A DNA stretch of 64,000 nucleotides from positions 123,737-187,736 of the forward strand of contig NZNT01000013.1 of assembly GCA_002695005.1 (NCBI GenBank). Direction: 5' to 3'. This document shows positions 18,881 through 27,903 of the stretch, piece after piece (position 1 is the first letter of the stretch; every line of letters begins with the position of its first letter). The stretch comes from Maritimibacter sp. Its GTDB lineage: Bacteria > Pseudomonadota > Alphaproteobacteria > Rhodobacterales > Rhodobacteraceae. Both the position numbers and the translations under genes were made by a program. Below the pieces are notes generated by a model. That model made no database searches. It saw only the letters and a program-made list of their open reading frames with translations, and had not been told where the DNA came from.

Positions 18881-19815
18881 GCCCGCGCGACGCGGACACC
18901 TGGATTTCCACCTTCCTCGAGGCGCAGGCCGCCGAACTCGACGCATCGCGCAACACGCTCCTCGCGTATGGCCGTGATCTCAAGGACTTCGCAGGTTTTC
19001 TTGACAGAACGGGTGAAGATATGAGCCGCGCCGACCGCGCCGTGATCGAGGCCTACCTCGTCGATTGCGAGGCACAGGGGCTGGCCGTCTCCACCCGTGC
19101 CCGCCGCCTCTCGGCCATCAAACAGCTCTACCGCTTCGCCTTCGAGGAAGGCTGGCGCACCGAGAACCCGTCCCTGCGCATCACCGGCCCCGGAAAAGCC
19201 CGCCGACTTCCCAAGACCCTCTCGGAAAAGGAAGTCGAGCGTCTGATCACCGCAGCCCGCGCGCACGGGCGCAGCGAGGCCGATCGGCTGCGCAATGCCT
19301 GCCTGATGGAGGTGCTTTACGCCACCGGCATGCGGGTCAGCGAACTCGTCACCCTGCCCGTCGCCGCCGCCCGCGGCGACCCGCGTATGCTGCTCGTCAT
19401 GGGCAAGGGCGGCAAGGAACGCATGGTGCCACTGTCGGCCCCGGCCCGCAGGGCCCTGACCGACTGGCTTGCCGCGCGTGATGCGGCCGAAGACGACGCC
19501 CGAACCAAGGGGATCAAGCCGTCACGCTTCCTGTTCCCGTCCTCGGGCAAGGACGGGCACCTGACTCGGCACCGGTTCCACGGGCTCATCAAGGAAATCG
19601 CGGTGGCCGCCGGCGTCTCGCCCGATGCGGTCACGCCCCACAGGCTGCGCCACGCTTTCGCGACCCACTTGCTCGCCCACGGCGCCGACCTGCGCGCGAT
19701 TCAGACGCTTCTGGGCCATGCAGACGTATCGACGACCGAGATCTATACACATGTGCTGGATGAACGGCTGAAAGAGCTGGTCCTGTCGCACCATCCGCTC
19801 GCCAAACGGCCCTGA
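18877..19815 (+). CDS. xerD: Tyrosine site-specific recombinase XerD
   Basis: XerD with XerC resolves chromosome dimers at dif. The 312-residue protein has the SAM-like core-binding domain (1-100) and the catalytic domain with the expected residues: Arg in ATGMRVSEL, the lysine beta-hairpin (GKGGKERMVPL), HRLRHAFATHLL, and the nucleophile Tyr in HADVSTTEIYTHV. Length and lack of flanking att-like repeats fit the housekeeping enzyme, not a phage integrase. Its start overlaps the preceding gene by ATGA. Confidence 0.93.
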   Translation: MSPRDADTWISTFLEAQAAELDASRNTLLAYGRDLKDFAGFLDRTGEDMSRADRAVIEAYLVDCEAQGLAVSTRARRLSAIKQLYRFAFEEGWRTENPSLRITGPGKARRLPKTLSEKEVERLITAARAHGRSEADRLRNACLMEVLYATGMRVSELVTLPVAAARGDPRMLLVMGKGGKERMVPLSAPARRALTDWLAARDAAEDDARTKGIKPSRFLFPSSGKDGHLTRHRFHGLIKEIAVAAGVSPDAVTPHRLRHAFATHLLAHGADLRAIQTLLGHADVSTTEIYTHVLDERLKELVLSHHPLAKRP

Positions 19816-19825
19816 GAGGCCCGCC

Positions 19826-20272
19826 TCAGCCGTAAAGCTCGCGCGCCCGATCCTCGAATGCCTTCACGATCCGCTGCATCGCCTGATTGAACACGACCCC
19901 GATCAGGTTGCGCAGCATCGCGTTGCGGAACTCGAAATCCACGAAGAACTCCACCTCGCACCCCGCGTCGAGATCACGAAATTGCCAATAGCTTTTCATG
20001 TATTTGAACGGGCCGTCCAGATACTCGGTGTCGATCCGCATGTTGTCGTGGTCGAGCACCACATGGCTCCCGAACCGCTCGCGAAACACCCGGAACGAAA
20101 TGACCAGATCGGCCTTCATCACCTTGGTCCCGTCGGGCTGTTCGTCCACGCTGCGCACACGGGCCGCCGAGTTCCACGGGAGGAACTCCGGATACCGTCC
20201 GACATCGGCCACGAGGTCATACATCTGCTCGGCCGTGTAGGGCATGACGCGCTTGTCGCTATGTGTCGGCAT
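19826..20272 (-). CDS. SRPBCC (COQ10/START-type) ubiquinone-binding protein
   Basis: The 148-residue protein matches the COQ10/RatA family: a short N-terminus ending in the [24 protein letters not shown] signature, then a helix-grip fold with [12 protein letters not shown] and a C-terminal long helix ([19 protein letters not shown]). Members bind ubiquinone or related hydrophobic ligands and assist respiration. The start at MPTHSDK has AAAGGG upstream. A 73-codon extension runs into the divergent hpt promoter and is rejected. The gene converges on xerD. Confidence 0.88.
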   Translation of the reverse strand: MPTHSDKRVMPYTAEQMYDLVADVGRYPEFLPWNSAARVRSVDEQPDGTKVMKADLVISFRVFRERFGSHVVLDHDNMRIDTEYLDGPFKYMKSYWQFRDLDAGCEVEFFVDFEFRNAMLRNLIGVVFNQAMQRIVKAFEDRARELYG

Positions 20273-20342
20273 GTCGCCCTTTCGCTGCGTGACTCGGGGC
20301 GCTAATTCCATAGGATGCGCACAAGATGCAAGGGGGCGAGCC

Positions 20343-20894
20343 ATGTCGCGGCCATATGTCATAGACGAGTTGATCTCGGCCAAGTCGATCGCAGCGCGGA
20401 TCGAAGCGCTCGCGCGTGAGATCAAGACCAAGTTCCGGGGCACCGACAAACTGGTGGTCGTGGGCCTCCTGCGCGGCTCCTTCGTGTTCATCGCGGACCT
20501 TGTGCGCGAGCTCGACCTGCCGGTGGAGGTCGATTTCCTCGAAGCCTCCTCCTATGGCAATTCGACCGAATCGAGCCGCGAGGTGCGCATCCTCAAGGAT
20601 CTGCGTGGCGAGATCGGGGGGCGCGACGTTCTGGTGGTCGAGGATATCGTGGACACCGGCCACACGCTCAAACACGTCATCTCGCTCCTGAATTCGCGAG
20701 AACCCGCGCGGCTGGCCTGCTGCGCCCTGCTGGACAAGCCGTCCCGGCGCGAGGTGGACGTGAAAGCCGACTGGATCGGGTTCGAAATTCCCGACGAATT
20801 CGTCGTGGGCTACGGCATCGACTTCGCGCAGCGCAATCGCAACCTGCCCTTCATCGGCACCGTACGCTTCACCGATACGCAGGACGAAACATGA
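20343..20894 (+). CDS. hpt: Hypoxanthine phosphoribosyltransferase
   Basis: This purine salvage enzyme makes IMP or GMP from the free base and PRPP. The 183-residue product has the [15 protein letters not shown] loop, the PRPP-binding motif [14 protein letters not shown], and the C-terminal [20 protein letters not shown] that is characteristic of Hpt. The ATG follows a purine-rich AAGGGGGCGAG. Its stop overlaps the next small membrane protein gene as ATGA. A second phosphoribosyltransferase of the Gpt type is encoded at 45.6 kb. Confidence 0.95.
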   Translation: MSRPYVIDELISAKSIAARIEALAREIKTKFRGTDKLVVVGLLRGSFVFIADLVRELDLPVEVDFLEASSYGNSTESSREVRILKDLRGEIGGRDVLVVEDIVDTGHTLKHVISLLNSREPARLACCALLDKPSRREVDVKADWIGFEIPDEFVVGYGIDFAQRNRNLPFIGTVRFTDTQDET

Positions 20895-21079
20895 ACTGGA
20901 ACATGCGCCATTTCTTCCGGATGGCGAAATGGGCGCGCAAGCCGCCGGGCGAGAAGCAGGTGAAGATGCTCTTCGCCGTGATCGCCGTCTGCCTTGCGCT
21001 TTTTGCCATCGAACGGCTGTTCGGCTGGCCCGACTGGCTCACGGTCGACGGGGCGCCGCGCACCACTCTCACGCGTTAG
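20891..21079 (+). CDS. Small membrane protein (62 aa) coupled to hpt
   Basis: The 62-residue product has a basic N-terminus ([16 protein letters not shown]) followed by one transmembrane helix (about residues 25-43, [20 protein letters not shown]) and a short polar tail. Its ATG overlaps the hpt stop (ATGA). Its 3' end overlaps the convergent LysR gene by 11 bp. No function is recognised; the positive-inside pattern predicts the C-terminus in the periplasm. Confidence 0.72.
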   Translation: MNWNMRHFFRMAKWARKPPGEKQVKMLFAVIAVCLALFAIERLFGWPDWLTVDGAPRTTLTR

Positions 21080-21932
21080 AGCCCAGAAGCCGGGGGCCTG
21101 CGCGCTCCAGCCCCGTGATGATGAGGTCACGCACGGCGCGGATGCGCGGCACTTCGGCCAGATCGACGTGGGACGCGACCCAGATCGGCACCGATGTCGG
21201 CGGAATGAGCCCATCCAAACGAACAAGCCGCGCATCGGCGTCACCAAGAATACACGGCAGGATCGCGCGCCCCTGCCCGGCCGCCGCCATTTCGCGCAGC
21301 ACCGGAAAGCTGTCGCTGCGTGCGCCGACCCGCGCCTCGCCCGTCAGTTCCCCGATCTTCGCGCCCAGCGTTACCCGCGCGATACTGCCCGACAGGCCCA
21401 GCCAGGCGTCCGCGCCACCCGGTGCGGCATAGACCGACACGCCCAGATGCCCGGCAATCACCCCGGTCAGCTCCGGCGGCAGCTTGTCGGCCGGGCGCAC
21501 CGCGATATCCGCATCCAGCCGCGCGAGGTCCGCGTGCTGGTTCTGCGAACTCAGCTCGATCTCCAGCCCCTCGGCCTGAAGCTGAAGCCCTGCAATGATC
21601 TCGGGCAGGATGCCGAGGCAGAAGGTATCGGTGGAGGTCACGCGCACCACACCCGCAAGCGGTGATCGCGCCGCCGTGATCGCGCGCTCGACCTTCAGCG
21701 CGGCCTCCTCGACCCCCCGCATCGCCTCGATCACCCGCCGCCTGCGCGGCGCGATCCGGTAGCCCCGTGCGGTCCTGTCGAAGATGGCCAGCGCCATGTT
21801 TTGCTCGAATCCGTTGACCCTGCGTAACACCGTCGCGTGGTTGACCCCCAGCTTGCGCGCGGCCCCGGACAGTGATCCCTCGTCCGCCACGGCAAGGACA
21901 TAGCGCAGGTCCTCCCAATCCATCTGTTTCAT
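21069..21932 (-). CDS. LysR-family transcriptional regulator
   Basis: The 287-residue protein has the LysR winged helix-turn-helix at residues 1-63 (DLRYVLAVADEGSLSGAARKLGVNHATVLRRV) and a periplasmic-binding-protein-like effector domain from about residue 90. It is transcribed away from the cytochrome c' gene across 93 bp, so those cytochromes or itself are plausible targets. The ATG at 21932 (MKQMDWED) or the one at 21923 may be used. A frame continuing antisense into the cytochrome gene was rejected. Confidence 0.9.
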   Translation of the reverse strand: MKQMDWEDLRYVLAVADEGSLSGAARKLGVNHATVLRRVNGFEQNMALAIFDRTARGYRIAPRRRRVIEAMRGVEEAALKVERAITAARSPLAGVVRVTSTDTFCLGILPEIIAGLQLQAEGLEIELSSQNQHADLARLDADIAVRPADKLPPELTGVIAGHLGVSVYAAPGGADAWLGLSGSIARVTLGAKIGELTGEARVGARSDSFPVLREMAAAGQGRAILPCILGDADARLVRLDGLIPPTSVPIWVASHVDLAEVPRIRAVRDLIITGLERAGPRLLGSNA

Positions 21933-22025
21933 TTTGCACAGAGCCTTTGCGATTTTCCTGACTTCCTCCAAGATACCTAACAGGTAGCGTGGCAAGCAGC
22001 CAACAACCCAACGGGAGAGACAGCC

Positions 22026-22499
22026 ATGAAATCCGTCCGCACGATACTCCTCGGCCTTGCCGCCGCCGGCACGATCGCCGGGGGCGTGACTGCCGCCAGC
22101 CACGAGGCCGGCGTGCCCGCCTCGGTCAAGGCACGACAGGCCACGATGCAGCTTTACGCCTTCAACCTCGGCACCATCGGCGCGATGGCGCAGGGGAACA
22201 TGGACTACGACGCCGAGGCCGCGACCGCCGCCGCGCAGAACCTCGTCAAGCTGTCCAGCATGAACCAGGGGCCGATGTGGGCGCCGGGCACCTCCACCGA
22301 CGACATCGAAGGCACCCGCGCCCTGCCCGCCATCTGGACCGATATGGACGGCGTCATCGAGAAGGCCGTCGCGCTGAACGAGGCCGCCGCCGCAATGGAG
22401 ACCGCCGCGGGCGAAAGCCTCGAATCCCTGCAAGGCGCGATGGGCGCTCTTGGCGGCGCCTGCGGAGACTGTCACAAAGCATACAGGCAGCCCGAGTAA
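22026..22499 (+). CDS. Cytochrome c' (c556-type), exported
   Basis: The 157-residue protein has a signal peptide (residues 1-24, cleavage after TAA/SHE) and a four-helix-bundle layout with the single haem motif CGDCH at residues 145-149, near the C-terminus as in cytochrome c'. Such proteins bind NO and CO or carry electrons in the periplasm. A GGGAGAGA ribosome site precedes the ATG. It is followed 70 bp later by a dihaem cytochrome gene and lies opposite a LysR gene. Confidence 0.9.
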   Translation: MKSVRTILLGLAAAGTIAGGVTAASHEAGVPASVKARQATMQLYAFNLGTIGAMAQGNMDYDAEAATAAAQNLVKLSSMNQGPMWAPGTSTDDIEGTRALPAIWTDMDGVIEKAVALNEAAAAMETAAGESLESLQGAMGALGGACGDCHKAYRQPE

Positions 22500-22569
22500 G
22501 CTGCGCCAGTTTCGTTAACGCGGGCCGGGGTGGCGACGCCCCGGCCCTGCCCCTGTCCGGGAGTCCCCG

Positions 22570-23457
22570 ATGCGCCTCGTCCTTCGCCTGATCGTCCTCG
22601 TCGTGATCGTCGCAGCCATCGGCCTGTGGTTCACCCGACCCAAGACCGACGGGCCAGAGGTGCTCGCGGGCCTGACCGCGGACCCCGCCCATGGCGAAAC
22701 CGTGTTCACTGCTTCCGGCTGCGCCTCATGCCATATGGCCAAGGGGTTCGAGGGTGAGGCTAAGCTGGTGCTTTCAGGCGGTCAGGAATTCCCCTCGCCC
22801 TTCGGCACCTTCCATGCCCCCAACATCTCGATGGACCCGGACGCCGGGATCGGCGACTGGACGGCCATCGACCTCTGGAATGCGCTCCACCACGGCACCT
22901 CGCCTGATAACCAGCATTACTACCCGGTCCTGCCCTATGGCGCCTATATCCACCTCGACCCGCAGGACGTGGTGGACCTGCACGCCTACATGCAGGATCT
23001 GCCCGCCGATGCCACGCCATCGCAGCCCCATGACATAAGCTTTCCCTTCAACATCCGCCTCGCTCTGGGCGGATGGAAGCTCCTGTTCCTGAACGAGGGC
23101 TGGGCGATGGAGGGCGACCTGTCCCCCGAACTGACCCGCGGGCGCGAACTGGTCGAAGCGATGGGCCACTGCGCCGAATGTCACACGCCGCGCAACGCGC
23201 TGGGCGGGCTCAAGGAGGGTGCGAACTGGCTCACCGGGGCGCCGAACCCCGCCGGGCGCGGCACTTTCCCCGACCTCACGCCACCGGAAATGTCGTGGTC
23301 CGAGGCCGAACTGGTGGAATATTTCACCTCCGGCTTCACCCCGGAATTCGACACGGCGGGCGGGCATATGGCTTTGGTGGTGGAAAACCTCGCGGCGCTC
23401 CCGGAGGAGGATCGCGCGGCCATCGCGGCCTATATCAAGGCGTTGCCGATCCGGTAA
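22570..23457 (+). CDS. Dihaem cytochrome c, membrane-anchored
   Basis: The 295-residue protein has an uncleaved N-terminal membrane helix (residues 3-20) and two class I cytochrome c domains with haem motifs CASCH at 51-55 and CAECH at 201-205. Likely axial Met residues lie in MAKG-to-ISMDP and GGHMALVV. The arrangement resembles the cytochrome subunits of periplasmic alcohol, gluconate or sulfite-type dehydrogenases, but no dehydrogenase gene adjoins it. It is probably co-transcribed with the cytochrome c' gene. Confidence 0.88.
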   Translation: MRLVLRLIVLVVIVAAIGLWFTRPKTDGPEVLAGLTADPAHGETVFTASGCASCHMAKGFEGEAKLVLSGGQEFPSPFGTFHAPNISMDPDAGIGDWTAIDLWNALHHGTSPDNQHYYPVLPYGAYIHLDPQDVVDLHAYMQDLPADATPSQPHDISFPFNIRLALGGWKLLFLNEGWAMEGDLSPELTRGRELVEAMGHCAECHTPRNALGGLKEGANWLTGAPNPAGRGTFPDLTPPEMSWSEAELVEYFTSGFTPEFDTAGGHMALVVENLAALPEEDRAAIAAYIKALPIR

Positions 23458-23462
23458 GCGCG

Positions 23463-23879
23463 TCAGCGCGCGGCGCGCATGATGGTCCCCTGCGCGGTGG
23501 CGCAAAGCTTCTCCGCGCCACCCTCGACCGACAGCACATCAGCGCGCACGACGGCTTGGTTGCGCCCCGAGCCGACCACTTCGGACCGCGCAACCAGCGC
23601 CTCGCCCTTGCCGGGGCGCAGGAAGTTGATCTTGAACTCCTGCGTCACGCTCCCCTCACCCATGAGCAGCCCGCCCGCGAAGGCGAGCGCCATATCGGCG
23701 AGCGACGCCACGACCCCGCCATGCGCCATGCCCAGATGCTGGGTGTGCCGCTCCTCGAGCGGGAGCCGCAATGCGCAGGTGCCAACGGTGAGCGAAACGA
23801 TCTCGACCCCGAGTGCGTTCGAGAACGGCTGCCGGGCGAGGATATCCTGCCCGATCGCCTCCGCCTCTTCAGGGGTCAT
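23463..23879 (-). CDS. PaaI-family acyl-CoA thioesterase
   Basis: The 138-residue protein has the hot-dog fold of the PaaI/YbgC-like thioesterases, with the motif [21 protein letters not shown] carrying the conserved HGG and the catalytic acid. Substrate cannot be told from sequence; phenylacetyl-CoA-type activity is only the family precedent. Its ATG overlaps the lipA stop (ATGA), so the two are translationally coupled. It converges on the dihaem cytochrome gene. Confidence 0.85.
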   Translation of the reverse strand: MTPEEAEAIGQDILARQPFSNALGVEIVSLTVGTCALRLPLEERHTQHLGMAHGGVVASLADMALAFAGGLLMGEGSVTQEFKINFLRPGKGEALVARSEVVGSGRNQAVVRADVLSVEGGAEKLCATAQGTIMRAAR

Positions 23880-24826
23880 GCGCGGCCGAGCTTGGCGTTG
23901 CGGGCATCACGCAGCCGCGCGAAGTCGTCGCCGGCGTGATAGGACGACCGGGTAAGCGGCGTGGCCGACACCATCAGGAAGCCCTTGCCATAGGCCGCGT
24001 TCTCATAGGCCTTGAACTCGTCCGGCGTCACGAAGCGGTCCACGCGGTGATGCTTGGGCGTCGGTTGCAGGTATTGCCCGATGGTGAGGAAATCGATGTC
24101 GGCGGCCCGCATGTCGTCCATGACCTGCGACACCTGCGCGTGATCCTCGCCCAGACCCACCATGATCCCCGACTTGGTGAACATGCCGGGGTCCAGCTCC
24201 TTCACCCGCTGCAAGAGCCGCAGGGAATGGAAATAGCGCGCACCCGGGCGCACCTCGGGGTAAAGACCGGGGACGGTTTCAAGGTTGTGGTTGAACACGT
24301 CCGGCTTGGCCGCGACGACCACTTCCAGCGCCTCGGGGGCGCATTTGAGGAAATCGGGCGTCAGGATCTCGATCGTCGTGTCCGGCGCATGACGGCGCAC
24401 GGCCCGGATGGTCATGGCGAAATGCTCCGCCCCGCCATCTTCCACATCGTCACGGTCCACGCTGGTGATGACCACATGGTTCAGACCCAGCTTCTTCACC
24501 GCATCGGCGACCCGCCCCGGCTCGAACGCGTCGAGCGCATCGGGCCGCCCCGTGGCCACGTTGCAGAAGGTGCAGCCCCGCGTGCAGATCTCGCCCATGA
24601 TCATCATGGTCGCGTGACCCTGGCTCCAGCATTCGCCGACGTTCGGACAGCCAGCCTCTTCGCAGACTGTCGAGAGCTTGTGCTCGCGCATGATCTTGTG
24701 CGTCTCGGCATAGCCCTTGCCACCCGGCGCGCGCACGCGAATCCAGTCGGGCTTCTTCGGCTGGGCGTTGTCGGGGCGATGGGCCTTTTCGGGGTGCCGG
24801 CCCTGCGGCGTCGTCAAGTCACGCAT
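23876..24826 (-). CDS. lipA: Lipoyl synthase LipA
   Basis: LipA inserts two sulfur atoms into octanoyl groups on E2 and GcvH proteins. The 316-residue protein carries both [4Fe-4S] sites: the auxiliary cluster cysteines in [12 protein letters not shown] and the radical-SAM CxxxCxxC in CTRGCTFC. It ends with the family's C-terminal serine-containing stretch ([15 protein letters not shown]). The start at MRDLTTP is chosen because GGAGG lies six bases upstream; an ATG eight codons earlier lacks this. It is followed directly by the thioesterase gene. Confidence 0.96.
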   Translation of the reverse strand: MRDLTTPQGRHPEKAHRPDNAQPKKPDWIRVRAPGGKGYAETHKIMREHKLSTVCEEAGCPNVGECWSQGHATMMIMGEICTRGCTFCNVATGRPDALDAFEPGRVADAVKKLGLNHVVITSVDRDDVEDGGAEHFAMTIRAVRRHAPDTTIEILTPDFLKCAPEALEVVVAAKPDVFNHNLETVPGLYPEVRPGARYFHSLRLLQRVKELDPGMFTKSGIMVGLGEDHAQVSQVMDDMRAADIDFLTIGQYLQPTPKHHRVDRFVTPDEFKAYENAAYGKGFLMVSATPLTRSSYHAGDDFARLRDARNAKLGRA

Positions 24827-25061
24827 GTCATCCTCCGTCTCGGCCCACATATAACTTTTCCGCCACGATTGTCACCGCGAAATCCCGTTATCCGACATGA
24901 CCGCGACACATGGCTCACGCCACGCAAGGCAGGTTTGCACTCGCTGCATACGAGCCATGACGCGCTGCGGCATTGTTTCTGCGGTTGCAGTATGTATCTA
25001 CGGTCCATACCCCGGCGGGCCCGCCCGACCGGGCCGAATTTTGTCCAGACTGGAGAGACTC

Positions 25062-25607
25062 ATGAACATCGGTGACCGCGTTCCCGCCTGCACCTTCCAG
25101 ACCCGCGTCCGCGACGAAAGCGTCGGCGGACCCAACCCCTTCCGCTGGCAGGAAATGACCTCGGACGACTACTTCGCCGGCAAGCGCGTCGTGCTCTTCT
25201 CGCTCCCCGGCGCCTTCACGCCGACCTGCTCGACCTACCAGCTTCCGGGTTTTGAAAAGGGTTTTGGCGACTTTCAGGCCGAAGGGATCGACGACATCTA
25301 CTGCATGTCGGTGAACGACAGCTTCGTGATGAACAAGTGGGCCATCGACCAGAAGCTCGAGAACGTGAAGGTCATTCCGGACGGCTCCGGCGCCTTCACC
25401 AAGGCGATGGGCATGCTCGTGGCCAAGGACAACTTGGGCTTCGGCGCGCGTTCGTGGCGCTACGCCGCCGTCGTGAACGACGGTGTGATCGAGGCGCTCT
25501 TCGTCGAGCCGGGCATGTCCGACAACCACGCCGACGACCCCTATGGCGAAAGCTCGCCCGAGAACGTGCTGAAATGGCTCAAGGAAAACGCGACGGCCAA
25601 CGCCTGA
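25062..25607 (+). CDS. Peroxiredoxin, Prx5 type
   Basis: This 181-residue thiol peroxidase reduces hydrogen peroxide and organic peroxides in the cytoplasm. The peroxidatic cysteine is Cys56 in PGAFTPTCST, with the Prx5-type ITVVSVND-like ICMSVNDSFVMNKW equivalent downstream. The ATG follows GGAGAG. The gene stands alone, with a strong intrinsic terminator immediately after it and 235 bp upstream before the divergent lipA, which should hold its promoter. Confidence 0.93.
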   Translation: MNIGDRVPACTFQTRVRDESVGGPNPFRWQEMTSDDYFAGKRVVLFSLPGAFTPTCSTYQLPGFEKGFGDFQAEGIDDIYCMSVNDSFVMNKWAIDQKLENVKVIPDGSGAFTKAMGMLVAKDNLGFGARSWRYAAVVNDGVIEALFVEPGMSDNHADDPYGESSPENVLKWLKENATANA

Positions 25608-25627
25608 TCGCCCTGCCATCCCAGACG

Positions 25628-25655
25628 AAAGGCCGCCTGCGAGGGCGGCCTTTTT
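25628..25655 (+). terminator. Intrinsic terminator of the peroxiredoxin gene
   Basis: A perfect 7-bp stem GGCCGCC/GGCGGCC (25631-25637 with 25644-25650) and a 6-nt loop are followed by TTTTTC, 20 bp after the peroxiredoxin stop. Confidence 0.88.
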
Positions 25656-25752
25656 CGTTGGGGCCACCGCCTGCCTCGACCGGCCAGCGCCATCACGCTA
25701 CGCTCGTGACAGCGAAGCGCGGATTTGCGGGCGGGGGGGCGAAACGGGCGAC

Positions 25753-26895
25753 ATGGACGCTGCCAGACATCGACTGATCGCCGCGCTGGCCTGCCTGATC
25801 CTCGTGATCTGCACGCCGGTCCGCGCAGAAGTCGAGGTTCACGTCATCGCCATCGGCAAGGGGCGCCAGACTGACGATTTCTACGCCCTGCCCGAATCCC
25901 GCGTTCTCGTCGATCGCCCGGATGCCGATGTCGCGCTCGTTCTGCTCGACGGGGGTGAGACGCACTGGCGGATCGAGACCACGCCGGAGACGCGGCTGGT
26001 CGAGGTTATCCGGGGCGGGCGCGAAACCGGGAACAGCCGTGTCACCCTGTCGGGCATCCCGATGGTCGGGGTCGCCACGCCGGACCTCCCCCTCGTCTAC
26101 AAACCGGTGGGCGTCCATTTCCGCGCCCTGCTCACCTCCCTTACCCGGCGTTTCGGCACCGACCGGATCGCCAGCTTCCACGGGATGCACCGGGCCGGGT
26201 CCGCGCCGCTCCGGGTGGACCGGCTCGACACTGGGGCCGCTGCCCTGTCGCACGACTACCTCGCCACGCAAATCGGACGCACCGACGACCTGCCCGCCGC
26301 GCTGCGCGACAGGCCGGGTGCCACCGACACGGTCGGACACACCCTGACCTTCGACCAAAGCGGCATCACACTCACCGACCCCACGGGGGTCCGACACTTT
26401 CCCGTGCCCGACACGGTGCCGCCCGTTCTGCTGCCAGCCGCCAGCGTCCACGACCCCGCATCCGGCATGATCTACGCCCTGACCTACGGCGGCGTCGGGT
26501 ATATCTACGGGGTGGACGGCCGAACCGGCGCGTGGCGCGTCGTGGCCGCGCTCGACGACTACGATGCTTCCGGCCTGATCTTCGATCCCGCGACGCAAAC
26601 GCTCATCACCACCGGCGCCTTCTCCCGCCCCGGCGACATCCGAACCTTCTCGCTCGACGGCGCGCGGACCCAGGTGTTCGTCCCGACCACCCGGTTGCCC
26701 GGTCTCACGGACCTTTTCGACTACGGCAATGAGCACAGCCCGCCCCTGCGACCGCATCTCTATCGCGACGGCTGGCTCCTCGCCTCCGCCACCGCCGATC
26801 CCGCGCAGGCATATCCAGACGCGACCAGGTTCCGGCTCTACGCGTTCCACACGACGACCGGCGAGGTGCGTTTGCTGGCCTACGGGGACGATTGA
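25753..26895 (+). CDS. Exported protein of unknown function (380 aa)
   Basis: A signal peptide spans residues 1-25 (LIAALACLILVICTPVRA). The rest is rich in beta-strand-like stretches and contains repeated short blades such as GMIYALTYGGVGYIYGVDG and GLIFDPATQTLITTGAF, suggesting a beta-propeller-like periplasmic fold. No catalytic motif is recognised. The central part holds VYKPVGVHFRALLT and a histidine-containing SFHGMHRAG. It is a single-gene unit, bounded upstream by the peroxiredoxin terminator and downstream by a bidirectional terminator. Confidence 0.75.
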   Translation: MDAARHRLIAALACLILVICTPVRAEVEVHVIAIGKGRQTDDFYALPESRVLVDRPDADVALVLLDGGETHWRIETTPETRLVEVIRGGRETGNSRVTLSGIPMVGVATPDLPLVYKPVGVHFRALLTSLTRRFGTDRIASFHGMHRAGSAPLRVDRLDTGAAALSHDYLATQIGRTDDLPAALRDRPGATDTVGHTLTFDQSGITLTDPTGVRHFPVPDTVPPVLLPAASVHDPASGMIYALTYGGVGYIYGVDGRTGAWRVVAALDDYDASGLIFDPATQTLITTGAFSRPGDIRTFSLDGARTQVFVPTTRLPGLTDLFDYGNEHSPPLRPHLYRDGWLLASATADPAQAYPDATRFRLYAFHTTTGEVRLLAYGDD

Positions 26896-26937
26896 TCGCC
26901 GTTACGTCCGGCGACACACAAGCCCGGACCCCAAACG

Positions 26938-26965
26938 AAAAAGGCCGCCAGAAAGGCGGCCTTTT
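26938..26965. terminator. Bidirectional intrinsic terminator
   Basis: AAAAA, then GGCCGCC-agaaa-GGCGGCC (26943-26961), then TTTT. The A-run and T-run on either side let it serve both the plus-strand 380-aa gene and the convergent DUF4167 gene. Confidence 0.88.
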
Positions 26966-26983
26966 CTCGAACTGTCGGAGAGG

Positions 26984-27679
26984 TCACTCCGCCGCTTCGG
27001 TCGCGCCACCGTCGGGCGAGTCCTGCTGCGGCTGGGCCTCATCGCCGGCCTCTGCCTTTTTCGCGCGGGGTTTGCGCGGGGCGCGGGGCTTTTTCGGTTT
27101 CTCTTCCGAGCTCTCGCGCTTGCGCGCCTCTTCCGGCGTCTCGACCAGACCGCTGTCGGCCTCGGCCTCGATCACGTCGGGCTGGGGCGTCGCACCGGGA
27201 TCGTCGTAATCCCTCTGGCGCTTCTGCTTTTCGTTGCGGCGCTGGGCGTCACGGTCCTTGCGCTCATTGCCACCGGACTGGCCGTTGTTGCCCTGCCCGT
27301 TGTTGCCCTGACCGTTCTGGCCACCGGTGTTCTGGCCGCCATTGTTCTGGCCGTCACCATTCTGACCGGCATTGTTGTTGCCGCCCTGGTTCTGAGGCTG
27401 GCCCTGCCCCTGCTGCTGACGCTTGCTTTCCGCGTCACGCTGGGCTTCGGACAGCAGGCGCGCATAATGCTCGGCGTGCTGTTGAAAGTTCTCGCCGGCC
27501 ACGCGGTCGTTGCCCAGAAAGGCATCGCGCGAAAGCTGCGTGTACTTGTCGATGATCTGCTGCGGGGTCCCGCGCACTTTTCCCTCCGGACCGGACGAGT
27601 CGAACACCCGGTTGATGTTGTTGGAGGGGGAGCGGTTACGGTTGTTCTTCCCGCGCGAACGTGATTTCGAAGATCTCAT
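26984..27679 (-). CDS. DUF4167 domain protein with Asn/Gln/Gly-rich low-complexity region
   Basis: The 231-residue protein begins with the DUF4167 domain (basic N-terminus RSRGKNNRNRS, then NNINRVFDSSGPEGKVRGTPQQIIDKYTQLSRDA in the first 70 residues). A low-complexity stretch of Asn, Gly and Gln follows (about 90-150), and the tail is rich in Lys, Arg and Glu. The basic N-terminus suggests nucleic-acid or ribosome binding, but function is unknown. It lies downstream of prfA-prmC, an arrangement common in Rhodobacteraceae. The start was set at the ATG after AGGACC, with a leader of about 220 bp from prmC. Confidence 0.88.
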   Translation of the reverse strand: MRSSKSRSRGKNNRNRSPSNNINRVFDSSGPEGKVRGTPQQIIDKYTQLSRDAFLGNDRVAGENFQQHAEHYARLLSEAQRDAESKRQQQGQGQPQNQGGNNNAGQNGDGQNNGGQNTGGQNGQGNNGQGNNGQSGGNERKDRDAQRRNEKQKRQRDYDDPGATPQPDVIEAEADSGLVETPEEARKRESSEEKPKKPRAPRKPRAKKAEAGDEAQPQQDSPDGGATEAAE

Positions 27680-27903
27680 AAGGTCCTGTATCCAGCCTGT
27701 TTTCTGGCTCTCGGTCCGCGCAGCTACTCCGCTGCGTCTCTGCGGTCCGGCTTGTCGGCTTGTCGCACCGAGAGGACGGGTCCTCGTCAGGTGCTGTCCT
27801 TGAGTAAACACGCAGATGCCTGCATGACAAGGGCATTTTCGGCGTTTCCGAACGATAACCGGGGAATCTTGCCACTTTGTGGCGTGAAAACCCTGAAATT
27901 TCG

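Noticed and set aside
18877..19815. Tyrosine recombinase as a mark of a mobile element
   Set aside because: Its length, motifs and housekeeping neighbours fit XerD, and no att repeats or phage genes adjoin it.
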